From positions 1 to 21,654 of the forward strand of contig DXLM01000052.1 of assembly GCA_019414725.1 (NCBI GenBank): a stretch of 21,654 nucleotides of DNA. The letters are read 5' to 3'. The position numbers and the translations under genes are program-made. The notes beneath the pieces are model-generated. The model ran no database searches. It was given only the letters and a program-made list of their open reading frames with translations, and was not told the origin of the DNA. Shown here in pieces: positions 8,046 through 15,545 of this stretch (position 1 is its first letter; each line of letters opens with the position of its first letter). This stretch comes from Bacteroides sp. Lineage in GTDB: Bacteria > Bacteroidota > Bacteroidia > Bacteroidales > Bacteroidaceae.

Positions 8046-8849
8046 ATGAATACAGAACAACAAGAATATATATCGCTAATAAGCCGTTCCACGCACGACG
8101 ACATTCTTATCAAGAAAACCGGTTGGGAAGCAATCAATTTCCAGGAGCATGCGCATGAGAAATTCCAGATTATTTATACACTTTCCGGAACATTGCATGT
8201 AGAAACCGGAGGAGTAAACTATTTTGTTCCGGAAAAGCATATAGCATGGATTCCAGAAAAAGCCAGCCATAAGTTATCGAGCAACAGCCGGCAGGTTTCA
8301 CTCATCATCTTTTATATTAATTTGAACATCACTCCTGATGATGGGAAAAACCGTTTCTCAATATATAGCACCAATGGTATTATAGCCGAAAACCTGAAGT
8401 TCATCGCATCAAAAGGGAAAGTCATTACACGCGGAAAGCAAACTGATCTATACAACTTTGCGTTAAGTTTTTTCAATTTACTTCCACAAATGACATTAGG
8501 GGCAGACTTTCTGCTGAAAACACTGGTTATCCCCAATGATTCACGCCTGCATCCTATACTGAACTACATAACAGAACACATACATGAAGACTTAAACATG
8601 GAACAGATAGCATCACAATATAACTTGTCAGTACGTAATTTAAGCAGGCTGTTTAATACATCAGGCATACACTTCAGCAGCTATGTAAACCATCTGCGTA
8701 TTACACGTGCTATAGAACTCCTGACAGATGGAGATAATACGGTACAGGAAGTTGCTTACAAAGTAGGATTCAATACTCCCAACAACTTCAACAGAGTATT
8801 TAAACAAGTAACTGGAAAATCACCCAAAACATACATTAAGGGAATCTGA
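8046..8849 (+). CDS. AraC-family transcriptional regulator
   Basis: DNA-binding regulator of 267 residues. ATG 8046 is used; the frame reaches a TTG at 7998, but that lies at the predicted transcript start. Residues about 20-110 form a cupin sensor domain ('EHAHEKFQIIYTLSG', 'IAWIPEKASHKL'). Residues about 168-265 hold two helix-turn-helix units: 'NMEQIASQYNLSVRNLSRLF' and the second ending 'VAYKVGFNTPNNFNRVFKQ', followed by 'TGKSPKTY', the AraC C-terminal signature. It is divergent from the efflux operon and shares its promoter region, so it very probably controls that operon and perhaps itself. The inducer is unknown. Confidence 0.92.
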   Translation: MNTEQQEYISLISRSTHDDILIKKTGWEAINFQEHAHEKFQIIYTLSGTLHVETGGVNYFVPEKHIAWIPEKASHKLSSNSRQVSLIIFYINLNITPDDGKNRFSIYSTNGIIAENLKFIASKGKVITRGKQTDLYNFALSFFNLLPQMTLGADFLLKTLVIPNDSRLHPILNYITEHIHEDLNMEQIASQYNLSVRNLSRLFNTSGIHFSSYVNHLRITRAIELLTDGDNTVQEVAYKVGFNTPNNFNRVFKQVTGKSPKTYIKGI

Positions 8850-8928
8850 AAATCGACGAAATAACAATTCGTACTGCATGTAAAGTGAATATAAATGAAA
8901 GACAATCTCTCCGCACTATAAAAATATG

Positions 8929-8936
8929 TATCTTTG
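8929..8936 (+). promoter_or_regulatory. -7 promoter box of the LtaS-like gene
   Basis: TATCTTTG is an exact match to TAnnTTTG. Transcription would start near 8943, giving a short leader of about 15 nt before ATG 8958. No convincing -33 element is visible. Confidence 0.6.
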
Positions 8937-8957
8937 TAAGTTCAAATTCAACAATAT

Positions 8958-10775
8958 ATGAAAAAAAGAATCGCATACCTGATATTGGTCTTTGCAGTTA
9001 TATTTATTTTCTTCATACTGCAAAAACCCTTTTTCATGCTTTATAATGATGCGCCCGGACGACTGGTTCCATTTAGCAGCTACTTGCAGGTAATGTTTCA
9101 CGGAATGAGTCTCGATGCTGCTACTACAGGGTATCTTACTGCCATCCCATGGCTTACCATACTCATTAGTATATGGTTCAAGAAATTTCCTCTCCGTCAA
9201 CTACTTGTAGGATACTACGCCATTGTCTGCTTGCTGATTTCACTGATCTTTGTAGGCGACATGTGCCTCTACCCTTTTTGGAACTTCAAACTTGACGCCT
9301 CTGTCTTTTTGTATCTGGACTCTCCGAAAAATGCTATGGCAAGTGTATCTACCGGTTTTATTATACTACGGATACTTGTCATCCTGTTGCTTTTTGGATT
9401 TGTAACCTGGATACTTTATCGGATTACTCCCCGATATCTGCCTCCAGCCAACAGAAAAATAACTGGTACACTTGCCACAATTCTGCTGGGAGGAGTACTT
9501 TTTATCATCATACGTGGAGGAGTGAGTGAATCAACCTCCAACATCGGTCAGGTATATTTCTGCAACGATGAGTTTTTAAACCATTCTGCCGTAAATCCAG
9601 CTTTCAGCCTGATAGCTTCAGCCGGAAAAACAAAAAACTACTCAGAACAATTCAACTACTTCGATGAGACACACCGTAAGGAACTGTTCGATAATCTTTA
9701 TCCTACCGGAGGAGAAAACACAGTAGAATTACTAAATACCAAACGTCCGGATATCCTGATTATCCTAATGGAAGGTTTCGGTGCCACCATGGTAGAATCG
9801 CTGGGAGGCGTGAAAGGCGCCAGCCCTAATATAGACCGTTTGTCAAAAGAAGGAATTTGGTTTACGCAATGCTATGCCAATAGTTTCCGGACAGACAGAG
9901 GAACGATTTGCACATTTAGCGGCTATCAGAGCTTTCCGGATCTATCGGTAATGAAAATACCAGCCAAGAGTCGTACATTGCCTTCTATCGCCGGAAAACT
10001 GGTAAAAGAAGGGTATCATACAGACTTTCTATATGGCGGTGATATTAATTTTACCAATATGAAAAGCTATCTGCTGGAAAGTGGATATCAGAAACTGACC
10101 GCTGATACCGATTTCCCCATGAGTCAGCACCAGAACGCTTGGGGAGTCAACGATGATATAACCTTCGATCATCTCTATCAGATGCTGAAAGACCGAAGAG
10201 ACTCCCCCTGGCATACCGCTTTTCTTACTCTGAGCAGTCACGAACCTTTTGAAGTACCCTATCACCGGCTGAAGGAAAAGCAACCAAATGCTTTTGCTTT
10301 TACCGACCATTGCCTCGGAGAGTTCGTAGAGCGTATACGCAAAACTCCTGTTTGGAACAATCTGCTTATCGTTTGTCTGCCCGACCATGGATTCTATTAT
10401 CCAGCCGAAGGAAACGGACACGACGCACGGATACATCATATTCCAATGCTCTGGTTAGGAGGAGCAGTTAAGCAACCGATGGTAATAAATCAAGTGATGA
10501 ACCAAAGCGATCTGGCTGCGACCTTACTTGCTCAACTCGGCATCGACCACAGTGAATTTAACTTCAGCCGAAACATACTGAGTACAGCATATACTTATCC
10601 GTTTGCCTATTGGACATTTGGAGGAGGTTTTGCATTTGCCGACAGCACAGGAGTAACATTAGTAGACATTAATGCCGACCGCCCGATGCTGGAGATACCT
10701 TCACCTGATGAAAACCGAATCTTGCGTGGAAAAGCTATCCTACAAAGCTCCTACGATGATTTGGGAGAAAGGTAG
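8958..10775 (+). CDS. LtaS-type sulfatase/phosphotransferase membrane protein
   Basis: Inner-membrane enzyme of 605 residues with five N-terminal membrane helices (about 1-200) and a large extracytoplasmic catalytic domain of the alkaline-phosphatase superfamily. Metal and nucleophile residues of the LtaS family are visible: Glu272 in 'LMEGFG', Thr312 in 'FRTDRGT', and Asp476-His477 in 'LPDHG'; 'SPNIDRLSKEGI' and 'NGHDARIHHIPML' are also typical. In Gram-positives LtaS polymerises glycerol phosphate; in Bacteroidota such proteins are assumed to transfer phosphoglycerol or phosphoethanolamine to an envelope glycan or lipid, but the acceptor cannot be told here. It has its own promoter and a shared terminator. 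A sulfatase role is unlikely because the Cys/Ser formylglycine motif is absent. Confidence 0.88.
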   Translation: MKKRIAYLILVFAVIFIFFILQKPFFMLYNDAPGRLVPFSSYLQVMFHGMSLDAATTGYLTAIPWLTILISIWFKKFPLRQLLVGYYAIVCLLISLIFVGDMCLYPFWNFKLDASVFLYLDSPKNAMASVSTGFIILRILVILLLFGFVTWILYRITPRYLPPANRKITGTLATILLGGVLFIIIRGGVSESTSNIGQVYFCNDEFLNHSAVNPAFSLIASAGKTKNYSEQFNYFDETHRKELFDNLYPTGGENTVELLNTKRPDILIILMEGFGATMVESLGGVKGASPNIDRLSKEGIWFTQCYANSFRTDRGTICTFSGYQSFPDLSVMKIPAKSRTLPSIAGKLVKEGYHTDFLYGGDINFTNMKSYLLESGYQKLTADTDFPMSQHQNAWGVNDDITFDHLYQMLKDRRDSPWHTAFLTLSSHEPFEVPYHRLKEKQPNAFAFTDHCLGEFVERIRKTPVWNNLLIVCLPDHGFYYPAEGNGHDARIHHIPMLWLGGAVKQPMVINQVMNQSDLAATLLAQLGIDHSEFNFSRNILSTAYTYPFAYWTFGGGFAFADSTGVTLVDINADRPMLEIPSPDENRILRGKAILQSSYDDLGER

Positions 10776-10837
10776 CAGTATAAACATTATGTTTAAACGG
10801 ACACTGTTTTCTCAATTTAATCTCTGCAACAATAAAC

Positions 10838-10885
10838 AAAAATAGCTCTGCCATCTCCAAAACAGGGGAAGTCAGAGCTATTTTT
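10838..10885. terminator. Bidirectional rho-independent terminator
   Basis: A perfect 13-bp stem, AAAAATAGCTCTG (10838-10850) with CAGAGCTATTTTT (10873-10885), encloses a 22-nt loop. A-run and T-run at its feet let it work for both the rightward LtaS-like gene and the leftward nitroreductase gene, which converge here. Confidence 0.92.
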
Positions 10886-10976
10886 ATTTGTAACATGAAT
10901 AACTTATAGGCTTTTCACAGAATCCAAACTTCAGACATATTTCTTAGTTATACATGTTTCCCGATGTATCATTTCA

Positions 10977-11624
10977 TTATTCCACGAATTTCACTTTTGC
11001 AGCTTCACGCGGTTTAGCAGCTGGAGCCTCATCAGGATAACCGAATCCTATGCAATACAGCAATTCATATCCTTCACTAAATCCTAATTTCTGCAAATAT
11101 TCGGCAGCTTCAGGAGTCTTCATAAAACGAGCTGGACTTCCCAAACAGCAACTGCCAATACCCATAGACCATGCTGAAATCATCATATTTTCAGCAAGCA
11201 GACCACAATCGAAAGGAGAACTTTCCGATTTCGTATCATGACCGATAAACACCACTGTAGGAGCATTACGGAACATATTCTTGAATGCCGGATCTTCAGC
11301 TGCTTTCGGATTGGCTTTCTTATATAATTCTGTTACTCCATTGATATAATCAGCATTATCTACAACACGTACTTCCCAAGGTTGCTTATTCATTGCATTT
11401 GGAGCATTGATTCCGCATTCTACAATCGTTTGCATCTTTTCCCGCTCTACCGCCTGAGGTTTATACTGGCGAACGCTACGACGTGTCATGATTGTTTCTA
11501 CTACCTGATTTTTCAAGCTATCCTGTACAGGAGTTTCTGCCGGAGCCTGTTGCTGTGCTCCTCCTCCACATGCCATCAAAGGCAATAATAACACAGCAAA
11601 AGCTGTTTGTTTTAAGTTTCTCAT
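10977..11624 (-). CDS. Nitroreductase-family lipoprotein
   Basis: Protein of 215 residues combining a lipoprotein signal peptide with an FMN-dependent nitroreductase fold. ATG 11624 is preferred to TTG 11630. The lipobox is LMAC, with Cys19 as the lipidated residue, then a Gly/Gln/Ala/Pro-rich tether. The fold shows the FMN-contacting 'TRRSVRQY' (Arg48-Arg52), 'APNAMNKQPWEV' (74-85), 'DCGLLAENMMISAWSMGIG' (139-157) and a C-terminal 'GFGYPDEAPAAKPR' (193-206), the usual order of the family. Cytoplasmic members reduce nitro compounds, quinones or enones with NAD(P)H; an envelope location leaves the electron donor and even cofactor loading unexplained. There are no acidic residues right after Cys19, so a periplasm-facing position is more likely than surface exposure. 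It is a single-gene unit. Confidence 0.87.
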   Translation of the reverse strand: MRNLKQTAFAVLLLPLMACGGGAQQQAPAETPVQDSLKNQVVETIMTRRSVRQYKPQAVEREKMQTIVECGINAPNAMNKQPWEVRVVDNADYINGVTELYKKANPKAAEDPAFKNMFRNAPTVVFIGHDTKSESSPFDCGLLAENMMISAWSMGIGSCCLGSPARFMKTPEAAEYLQKLGFSEGYELLYCIGFGYPDEAPAAKPREAAKVKFVE

Positions 11625-11812
11625 AAGCAATCTGTTTTATTTAAATTAGAAATTTTCTTTCCAGTGTTATTTTACACAATATATCGACAAATCAACAGAA
11701 AAAATTGAACTTTATTTTCAATCTGGCATAAAAATAATTTTTTCTCCGCTATTTACACATATTTCTTTTAGAAAATTCAGAAGCACTTCTCTATTTCATC
11801 ATTCCACAAGAT

Positions 11813-11849
11813 AAAAAAATAAGAGGATACTCTTTCGAGTACCCTCTTA
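11813..11849 (-). terminator. Rho-independent terminator of pckA
   Basis: TAAGAGG (11820-11826) and CCTCTTA (11843-11849) plus TACTC/GAGTA inside form a 12-bp stem with one A-C mismatch and a 4-nt loop. On the minus strand it is followed by a seven-base T-run (11813-11819). It lies about 30 nt after the pckA stop. Confidence 0.92.
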
Positions 11850-11879
11850 CGTTGGTTATTTTGTAACTTTATATTCAAA

Positions 11880-13484
11880 TTACAATTTCGGACCAGCAGC
11901 AACCAAAGCCTTACCAGCTTCGTTTCCAGTGAACTTAGAGAAGTTCTTAATGAAACGACCAGCCAAGTCTTTTGCTTTTTCTTCCCACTGACAAGCACAT
12001 TCGTAAGTGTCACGAGGATCCAAGATCTTCGGATCAACACCCGGCAATTCAGTTGGAACAACGAAATCGAAGTAAGGAATAGTCTTAGTAGGAGCTTTTT
12101 CGATAGAACCATCCAAGATAGCATCGATAATACCACGAGTATCGCGGATAGAGATACGCTTACCAGTACCATTCCAACCAGTGTTAACCAAATATGCTTT
12201 AGCACCAGTCATTTCCATCTTCTTAACCAATTCTTCTGCATATTTAGTTGGGTGCAATGACAAGAAAGCAGCACCGAAGCAAGCAGAGAATGTCGGAGTC
12301 GGTTCAGTGATACCACGTTCTGTACCAGCCAACTTAGCAGTAAATCCTGACAAGAAGTAGTACTGAGCCTGTTCAGGGTTCAGGATAGATACTGGAGGCA
12401 ATACACCGAATGCATCAGCAGACAAGAAGATAACTTGTTTTGCGTGAGGACCCTTAGATACCGGTTTAACGATATTTTCGATGTGGTGGATAGGATAAGA
12501 AACACGAGTATTTTCTGTTACGCTCTTATCAGCGAAGTTGATTTTACCTTCAGCGTCAACAGTAACGTTTTCCAACAAAGCGTCACGTTTGATAGCGTTA
12601 TAGATATCTGGTTCTGATTCTTTATCCAAGTTGATAACCTTAGCGTAGCAACCACCTTCGTAGTTGAATACACCTTCGTTATCCCATCCGTGTTCGTCAT
12701 CACCAATCAACTTACGTTTCGGGTCAGTAGACAAAGTTGTCTTACCTGTACCAGACAAACCGAAGAAGATAGCTGATTCAGTTTCGTCCATATTAGTGTT
12801 AGCAGAGCAGTGCATAGAAGCGATACCACGCAATGGGTTGAAGTAGTTCATCATAGAGAACATACCTTTCTTCATTTCACCACCGTACCAAGTATTCAGG
12901 ATAACCTGTTCTTTAGTAGTCAAGTTGAATACAACTGCAGTTTCTGAGTTCAGACCCAGTTCTTTGTAGTTTTCAACTTTAGCCTTAGAAGCGTTGTAAA
13001 CAACGAAGTCAGGTTCGAATGATTCCAATTCTTCTTTAGAAGGACGGATAAACATGTTAGTTACGAAGTGAGCCTGCCATGCAACTTCCATGATAAAACG
13101 AACTTTCAAACGAGTAGCTTCGTTAGCACCGCAATAACCATCAACAACGAACAATTTCTTGTTTGACAATTCTTTTGCAGCCAAGTCTTTCAATACATTC
13201 CAAGTTTCTGTAGTAACAGGCTTGTTGTCGTTTTTATATTCTTCAGAAGTCCACCATACAGTATTTTCACTTGTAGCGTCTTTTACCAAGAATTTATCTT
13301 TAGGAGAACGACCAGTGTAGATACCAGTCATTACGTTTACTGCACCCAGTTCAGTTACCTGACCTTTTTCGAAGCCTTCCAAACCAGCTTTTGTTTCTTC
13401 TGCAAACAATACATCGTAAGAAGGATTGTGTACGATTTCTACGGTTCCAGTGATACCGTACTTAGTAAGATCTAAATTTGCCAT
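11880..13484 (-). CDS. pckA: Phosphoenolpyruvate carboxykinase (ATP type)
   Basis: Cytoplasmic enzyme of 534 residues interconverting oxaloacetate plus ATP and PEP plus CO2 plus ADP. In Bacteroides it runs mainly in the carboxylating direction, fixing CO2 on the route to succinate and propionate. Visible signatures: substrate-binding 'YTGRSPKDKF' near residue 60, Lys/His metal site around 'NTWYGGEMKKGMFSMMNY', kinase-1a P-loop GLSGTGKTT (242-250, Lys248), kinase-2 'LIGDDEHGW', and 'LVNTGWNG' near the C-terminus. Length and full motif set indicate an intact ATP-type enzyme. Codon use is strongly biased compared with the neighbours, as expected for an abundant protein. It has a long, repeat-rich upstream region and a dedicated terminator. 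Confidence 0.97.
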   Translation of the reverse strand: MANLDLTKYGITGTVEIVHNPSYDVLFAEETKAGLEGFEKGQVTELGAVNVMTGIYTGRSPKDKFLVKDATSENTVWWTSEEYKNDNKPVTTETWNVLKDLAAKELSNKKLFVVDGYCGANEATRLKVRFIMEVAWQAHFVTNMFIRPSKEELESFEPDFVVYNASKAKVENYKELGLNSETAVVFNLTTKEQVILNTWYGGEMKKGMFSMMNYFNPLRGIASMHCSANTNMDETESAIFFGLSGTGKTTLSTDPKRKLIGDDEHGWDNEGVFNYEGGCYAKVINLDKESEPDIYNAIKRDALLENVTVDAEGKINFADKSVTENTRVSYPIHHIENIVKPVSKGPHAKQVIFLSADAFGVLPPVSILNPEQAQYYFLSGFTAKLAGTERGITEPTPTFSACFGAAFLSLHPTKYAEELVKKMEMTGAKAYLVNTGWNGTGKRISIRDTRGIIDAILDGSIEKAPTKTIPYFDFVVPTELPGVDPKILDPRDTYECACQWEEKAKDLAGRFIKNFSKFTGNEAGKALVAAGPKL

Positions 13485-13583
13485 TGTTCAAATGATTAAT
13501 TTGGTTATTATATCAAATGTTTAGTTTTCCGTTTATACCATCCAATAGACCAGTGAGTTCAGTCCTCCTCGTCTTTGGCGATA

Positions 13584-13591
13584 CAAAAGTA
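13584..13591 (-). promoter_or_regulatory. -7 promoter box of pckA
   Basis: On the minus strand this reads TACTTTTG, an exact TAnnTTTG match. The transcript would begin near 13577 and carry a leader of about 93 nt. The -33 region contains no clear TTTG but overlaps the repeats described separately. Confidence 0.55.
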
Positions 13592-13593
13592 GT

Positions 13594-13650
13594 AGTTTAT
13601 TTTTAAACTAAAGAAGTTATTACAGAAAAAAATCCGTAATAAACTAAAGA
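13594..13650. repeat. Direct and inverted repeats upstream of pckA
   Basis: An 11-bp direct repeat TAAACTAAAGA occurs at 13604-13614 and 13640-13650, 36 bp apart. Overlapping it are two inverted repeats: AGTTTA/TAAACT at 13594-13609 with a 4-nt spacer, and TTATTAC/GTAATAA at 13617-13642. They occupy the -33 and upstream region of the pckA promoter and may be regulator sites. The rest of the 338-base gap between pckA and upp holds the two promoters and no gene. Confidence 0.45.
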
Positions 13651-13774
13651 TTTATACTTGTGTAACAAATCTGTCATTTCGACATTGCAACTACGAATAT
13701 TACCACCTAGAATAATAAGTATAGTATTTAAATTGATAGATATCCATTCTTCCATATCTTTCATGAATTATCCG

Positions 13775-13782
13775 TATATTTG
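13775..13782 (+). promoter_or_regulatory. -7 promoter box of upp
   Basis: TATATTTG is an exact match to TAnnTTTG. Transcription would start near 13789, about 34 nt before the upp start codon. No strong -33 box is visible. Confidence 0.6.
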
Positions 13783-13822
13783 CGGCATAAACATGTAACA
13801 ATCAAAAAAAGAGAAACAATCT

Positions 13823-14476
13823 ATGAAAATTGTAGAACTGAACCGGAATAATAGTATTCTAAACCAGTATCTGGCAGAGATTCGCGATGTAAATATACAA
13901 GGTGATAGCCTGCGTTTCCGCCGCAATATCGAACGTGTCGGAGAAATCATGGCATACGAAATCAGCCGTGATCTTCCTTATCAACCGCTGGAGATACAGA
14001 CACCTTTAGCCATGGCAACCGAAAACGTTCCTACCATACAGCCTGTCATTGCTACTATCCTGCGTGCCGGACTGCCGCTGCACCGAGGATTCATTAACTA
14101 TTTCGACCGCGCTGAGAATGCTTTTGTTTCGGCTTATCGCAAATACATAGATGCCGACAATTTTGATATCCATATCGAGTATATTGCCTCTCCGCGCTTG
14201 GACGGAAAGACGCTGATTCTGGTAGACCCGATGCTGGCTACAGGTGGTTCAATGGAGCTCGCCTACAAAGCATTGCTTACTAAAGGTGAACCAGCACACA
14301 TACATATAGCATCGGTTATTGCCAGCCGACAGGCAGTAGAACATGTACAAAGAGTATTTCCTCAGGACAAAACTACGGTATGGTGTGCAGCTGTAGATCC
14401 GGAATTGAACGCACACTCATACATCGTACCGGGACTAGGTGATGCCGGTGATTTGTGCTATGGAGAAAAAGAATAA
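13823..14476 (+). CDS. upp: Uracil phosphoribosyltransferase
   Basis: Pyrimidine salvage enzyme of 217 residues making UMP from uracil and PRPP in the cytoplasm. The PRPP loop 'LVDPMLATGGS' is at 133-143 and the uracil-binding C-terminal motif 'YIVPGLGDAGDLCYG' at about 199-213; 'ILRAGLPLHRGF' near residue 80 is the conserved substrate-site segment. Size matches Bacteroidota UPRTs. It is divergent from pckA and faces the terminator at 14578-14614. The gene marks the end of the conserved housekeeping stretch. Confidence 0.95.
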   Translation: MKIVELNRNNSILNQYLAEIRDVNIQGDSLRFRRNIERVGEIMAYEISRDLPYQPLEIQTPLAMATENVPTIQPVIATILRAGLPLHRGFINYFDRAENAFVSAYRKYIDADNFDIHIEYIASPRLDGKTLILVDPMLATGGSMELAYKALLTKGEPAHIHIASVIASRQAVEHVQRVFPQDKTTVWCAAVDPELNAHSYIVPGLGDAGDLCYGEKE

Positions 14477-14573
14477 GTTTTTTTTGAGAAACAGTCCTTG
14501 TTCCTTGGAAAATATTATAAAGGAATCAGGAGTGTTTTTTATCCAACCAAACATCGAAACAAATTACTGACAT

Positions 14574-14614
14574 AAAAAGCATGGCTATAAATGCAAGTAC
14601 ATTTATGCCATGCT
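14574..14614 (-). terminator. Terminator of the leftward lipoprotein cluster
   Basis: AGCATGGC plus ATAAATG (14578-14593, one bulged T) pairs with CATTTAT plus GCCATGCT (14600-14614), giving a 15-bp stem with a 6-nt loop. On the minus strand it is followed by a five-base T-run (14574-14578). It may also serve upp on the plus strand. Confidence 0.85.
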
Positions 14615-14625
14615 AAGGAAATTAA

Positions 14626-15471
14626 TTACTTATATCCAGTTCCACCACAGACTTGACATTTGCCTGTTCCACCACACATTTTACACTTACCATTACCTAA
14701 CAAAACAATAGTATTACCATCATCACGCCCAGGACGCTGGCAGTTTGGACATGATTGAGTCCTTGAATTTCCATATAACCTACCATTTCCCCCACATGAA
14801 CCACATTTACCTGTACCATTACAATAAGCAGCTCCACCATATTTAGCAGAACACTTTCCGGTTCCATCACATGTAGAACAGCGCTTCAACGTAGATTTAG
14901 TATTGAAAGAAGATGAGCTAGAAGAACGGTTAGAAGAATATGAAGAAGTATTAGATTCAATAACTTCTCCCTGGCAAGCATTTACTTGCGCTTGCAACGA
15001 GCGTATCTCCAATTTTATATCACTCATTCTTTTAGTCACAGCTAATATCTCATTTTGCGAATAAGGCTGAGTGTATTTACCACCAGCCTTAACTGTATTT
15101 AATCTAGCATTATTTCCAACTGATCCATAGTTCTTACCACTACTTTTTAATGCCCTAGATTTTGCAGCATTACCAGCCTTGAATGCATCTTGATTTGCCC
15201 TCTTCATACTGTTCAACTGACTTTCCAATGCAACATAGTCCTTTTGTAAAGACGTTATTCTATTCTGAAGCTCATTTACTTCTGAGGATCTTGAATTTGT
15301 GCCGCTACAATAAGCAGAAGTAACAGAAGATGTTGTAGACACTGAAGTAGTAGACGAATTTGTATCTAACGACGCAAGTGCATCCACTACCTCCAAAAGT
15401 TCAGCACATGAACTTATGAAAAAGGAGAAAAACAATAAAAATAATGTCGAACAAAATTTTGGGGAATTCAT
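14626..15471 (-). CDS. Lipoprotein with DnaJ-type CxxCxGxG cysteine-rich domain
   Basis: Predicted lipoprotein of 281 residues. The lipobox is ISSC with Cys22 as lipid site. A Ser/Thr-rich tether (about 38-62) leads to two helical segments with coiled-coil character (about 63-100 and 140-165) separated by a Gly/Ser/Lys-rich stretch, then a second Ser-rich linker (173-190). The C-terminal 85 residues hold twelve cysteines in DnaJ-like units: CSTCDGTG (198-205), CGSCGGNG (223-230), CPNC (241-244), CKMCGGTG (263-270) and CQVCGGTG (272-279), plus Cys207 and Cys217. In DnaJ such units bind zinc and contact substrate, but no J domain is present here. Zinc binding in the envelope is inferred; disulfides are an alternative. 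It is the last gene of the leftward group. Function unknown. Confidence 0.82.
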   Translation of the reverse strand: MNSPKFCSTLFLLFFSFFISSCAELLEVVDALASLDTNSSTTSVSTTSSVTSAYCSGTNSRSSEVNELQNRITSLQKDYVALESQLNSMKRANQDAFKAGNAAKSRALKSSGKNYGSVGNNARLNTVKAGGKYTQPYSQNEILAVTKRMSDIKLEIRSLQAQVNACQGEVIESNTSSYSSNRSSSSSSFNTKSTLKRCSTCDGTGKCSAKYGGAAYCNGTGKCGSCGGNGRLYGNSRTQSCPNCQRPGRDDGNTIVLLGNGKCKMCGGTGKCQVCGGTGYK

Positions 15472-15545
15472 ATCAATACATTAATTTAGATACGATAATC
15501 TAATCTTAATTTGAATTTATGTGATAAATATCTATCAATTATATA

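Noticed and set aside
8916..9200. Minus-strand open frame at the start of the LtaS-like gene
   Set aside because: It is antisense to the start and first membrane helices of that gene, and its lysine/serine-rich translation shows no family features.
11777..12205. Minus-strand open frame overlapping the pckA 3' end
   Set aside because: It overlaps pckA in another frame, crosses the pckA terminator, and its Leu/Ser/Val-rich translation is a shifted reading of pckA codons.
14501..14540. Hairpin TTCCTT/AAGGAA as the upp terminator
   Set aside because: Only six base pairs with a 13-nt loop, and the T-run is nine bases from the stem; the hairpin at 14578-14614 is far stronger.
14626..15471. DnaJ chaperone
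   Set aside because: There is no J domain (no HPD motif) and the protein has a lipoprotein signal; only the cysteine-rich pattern is DnaJ-like.
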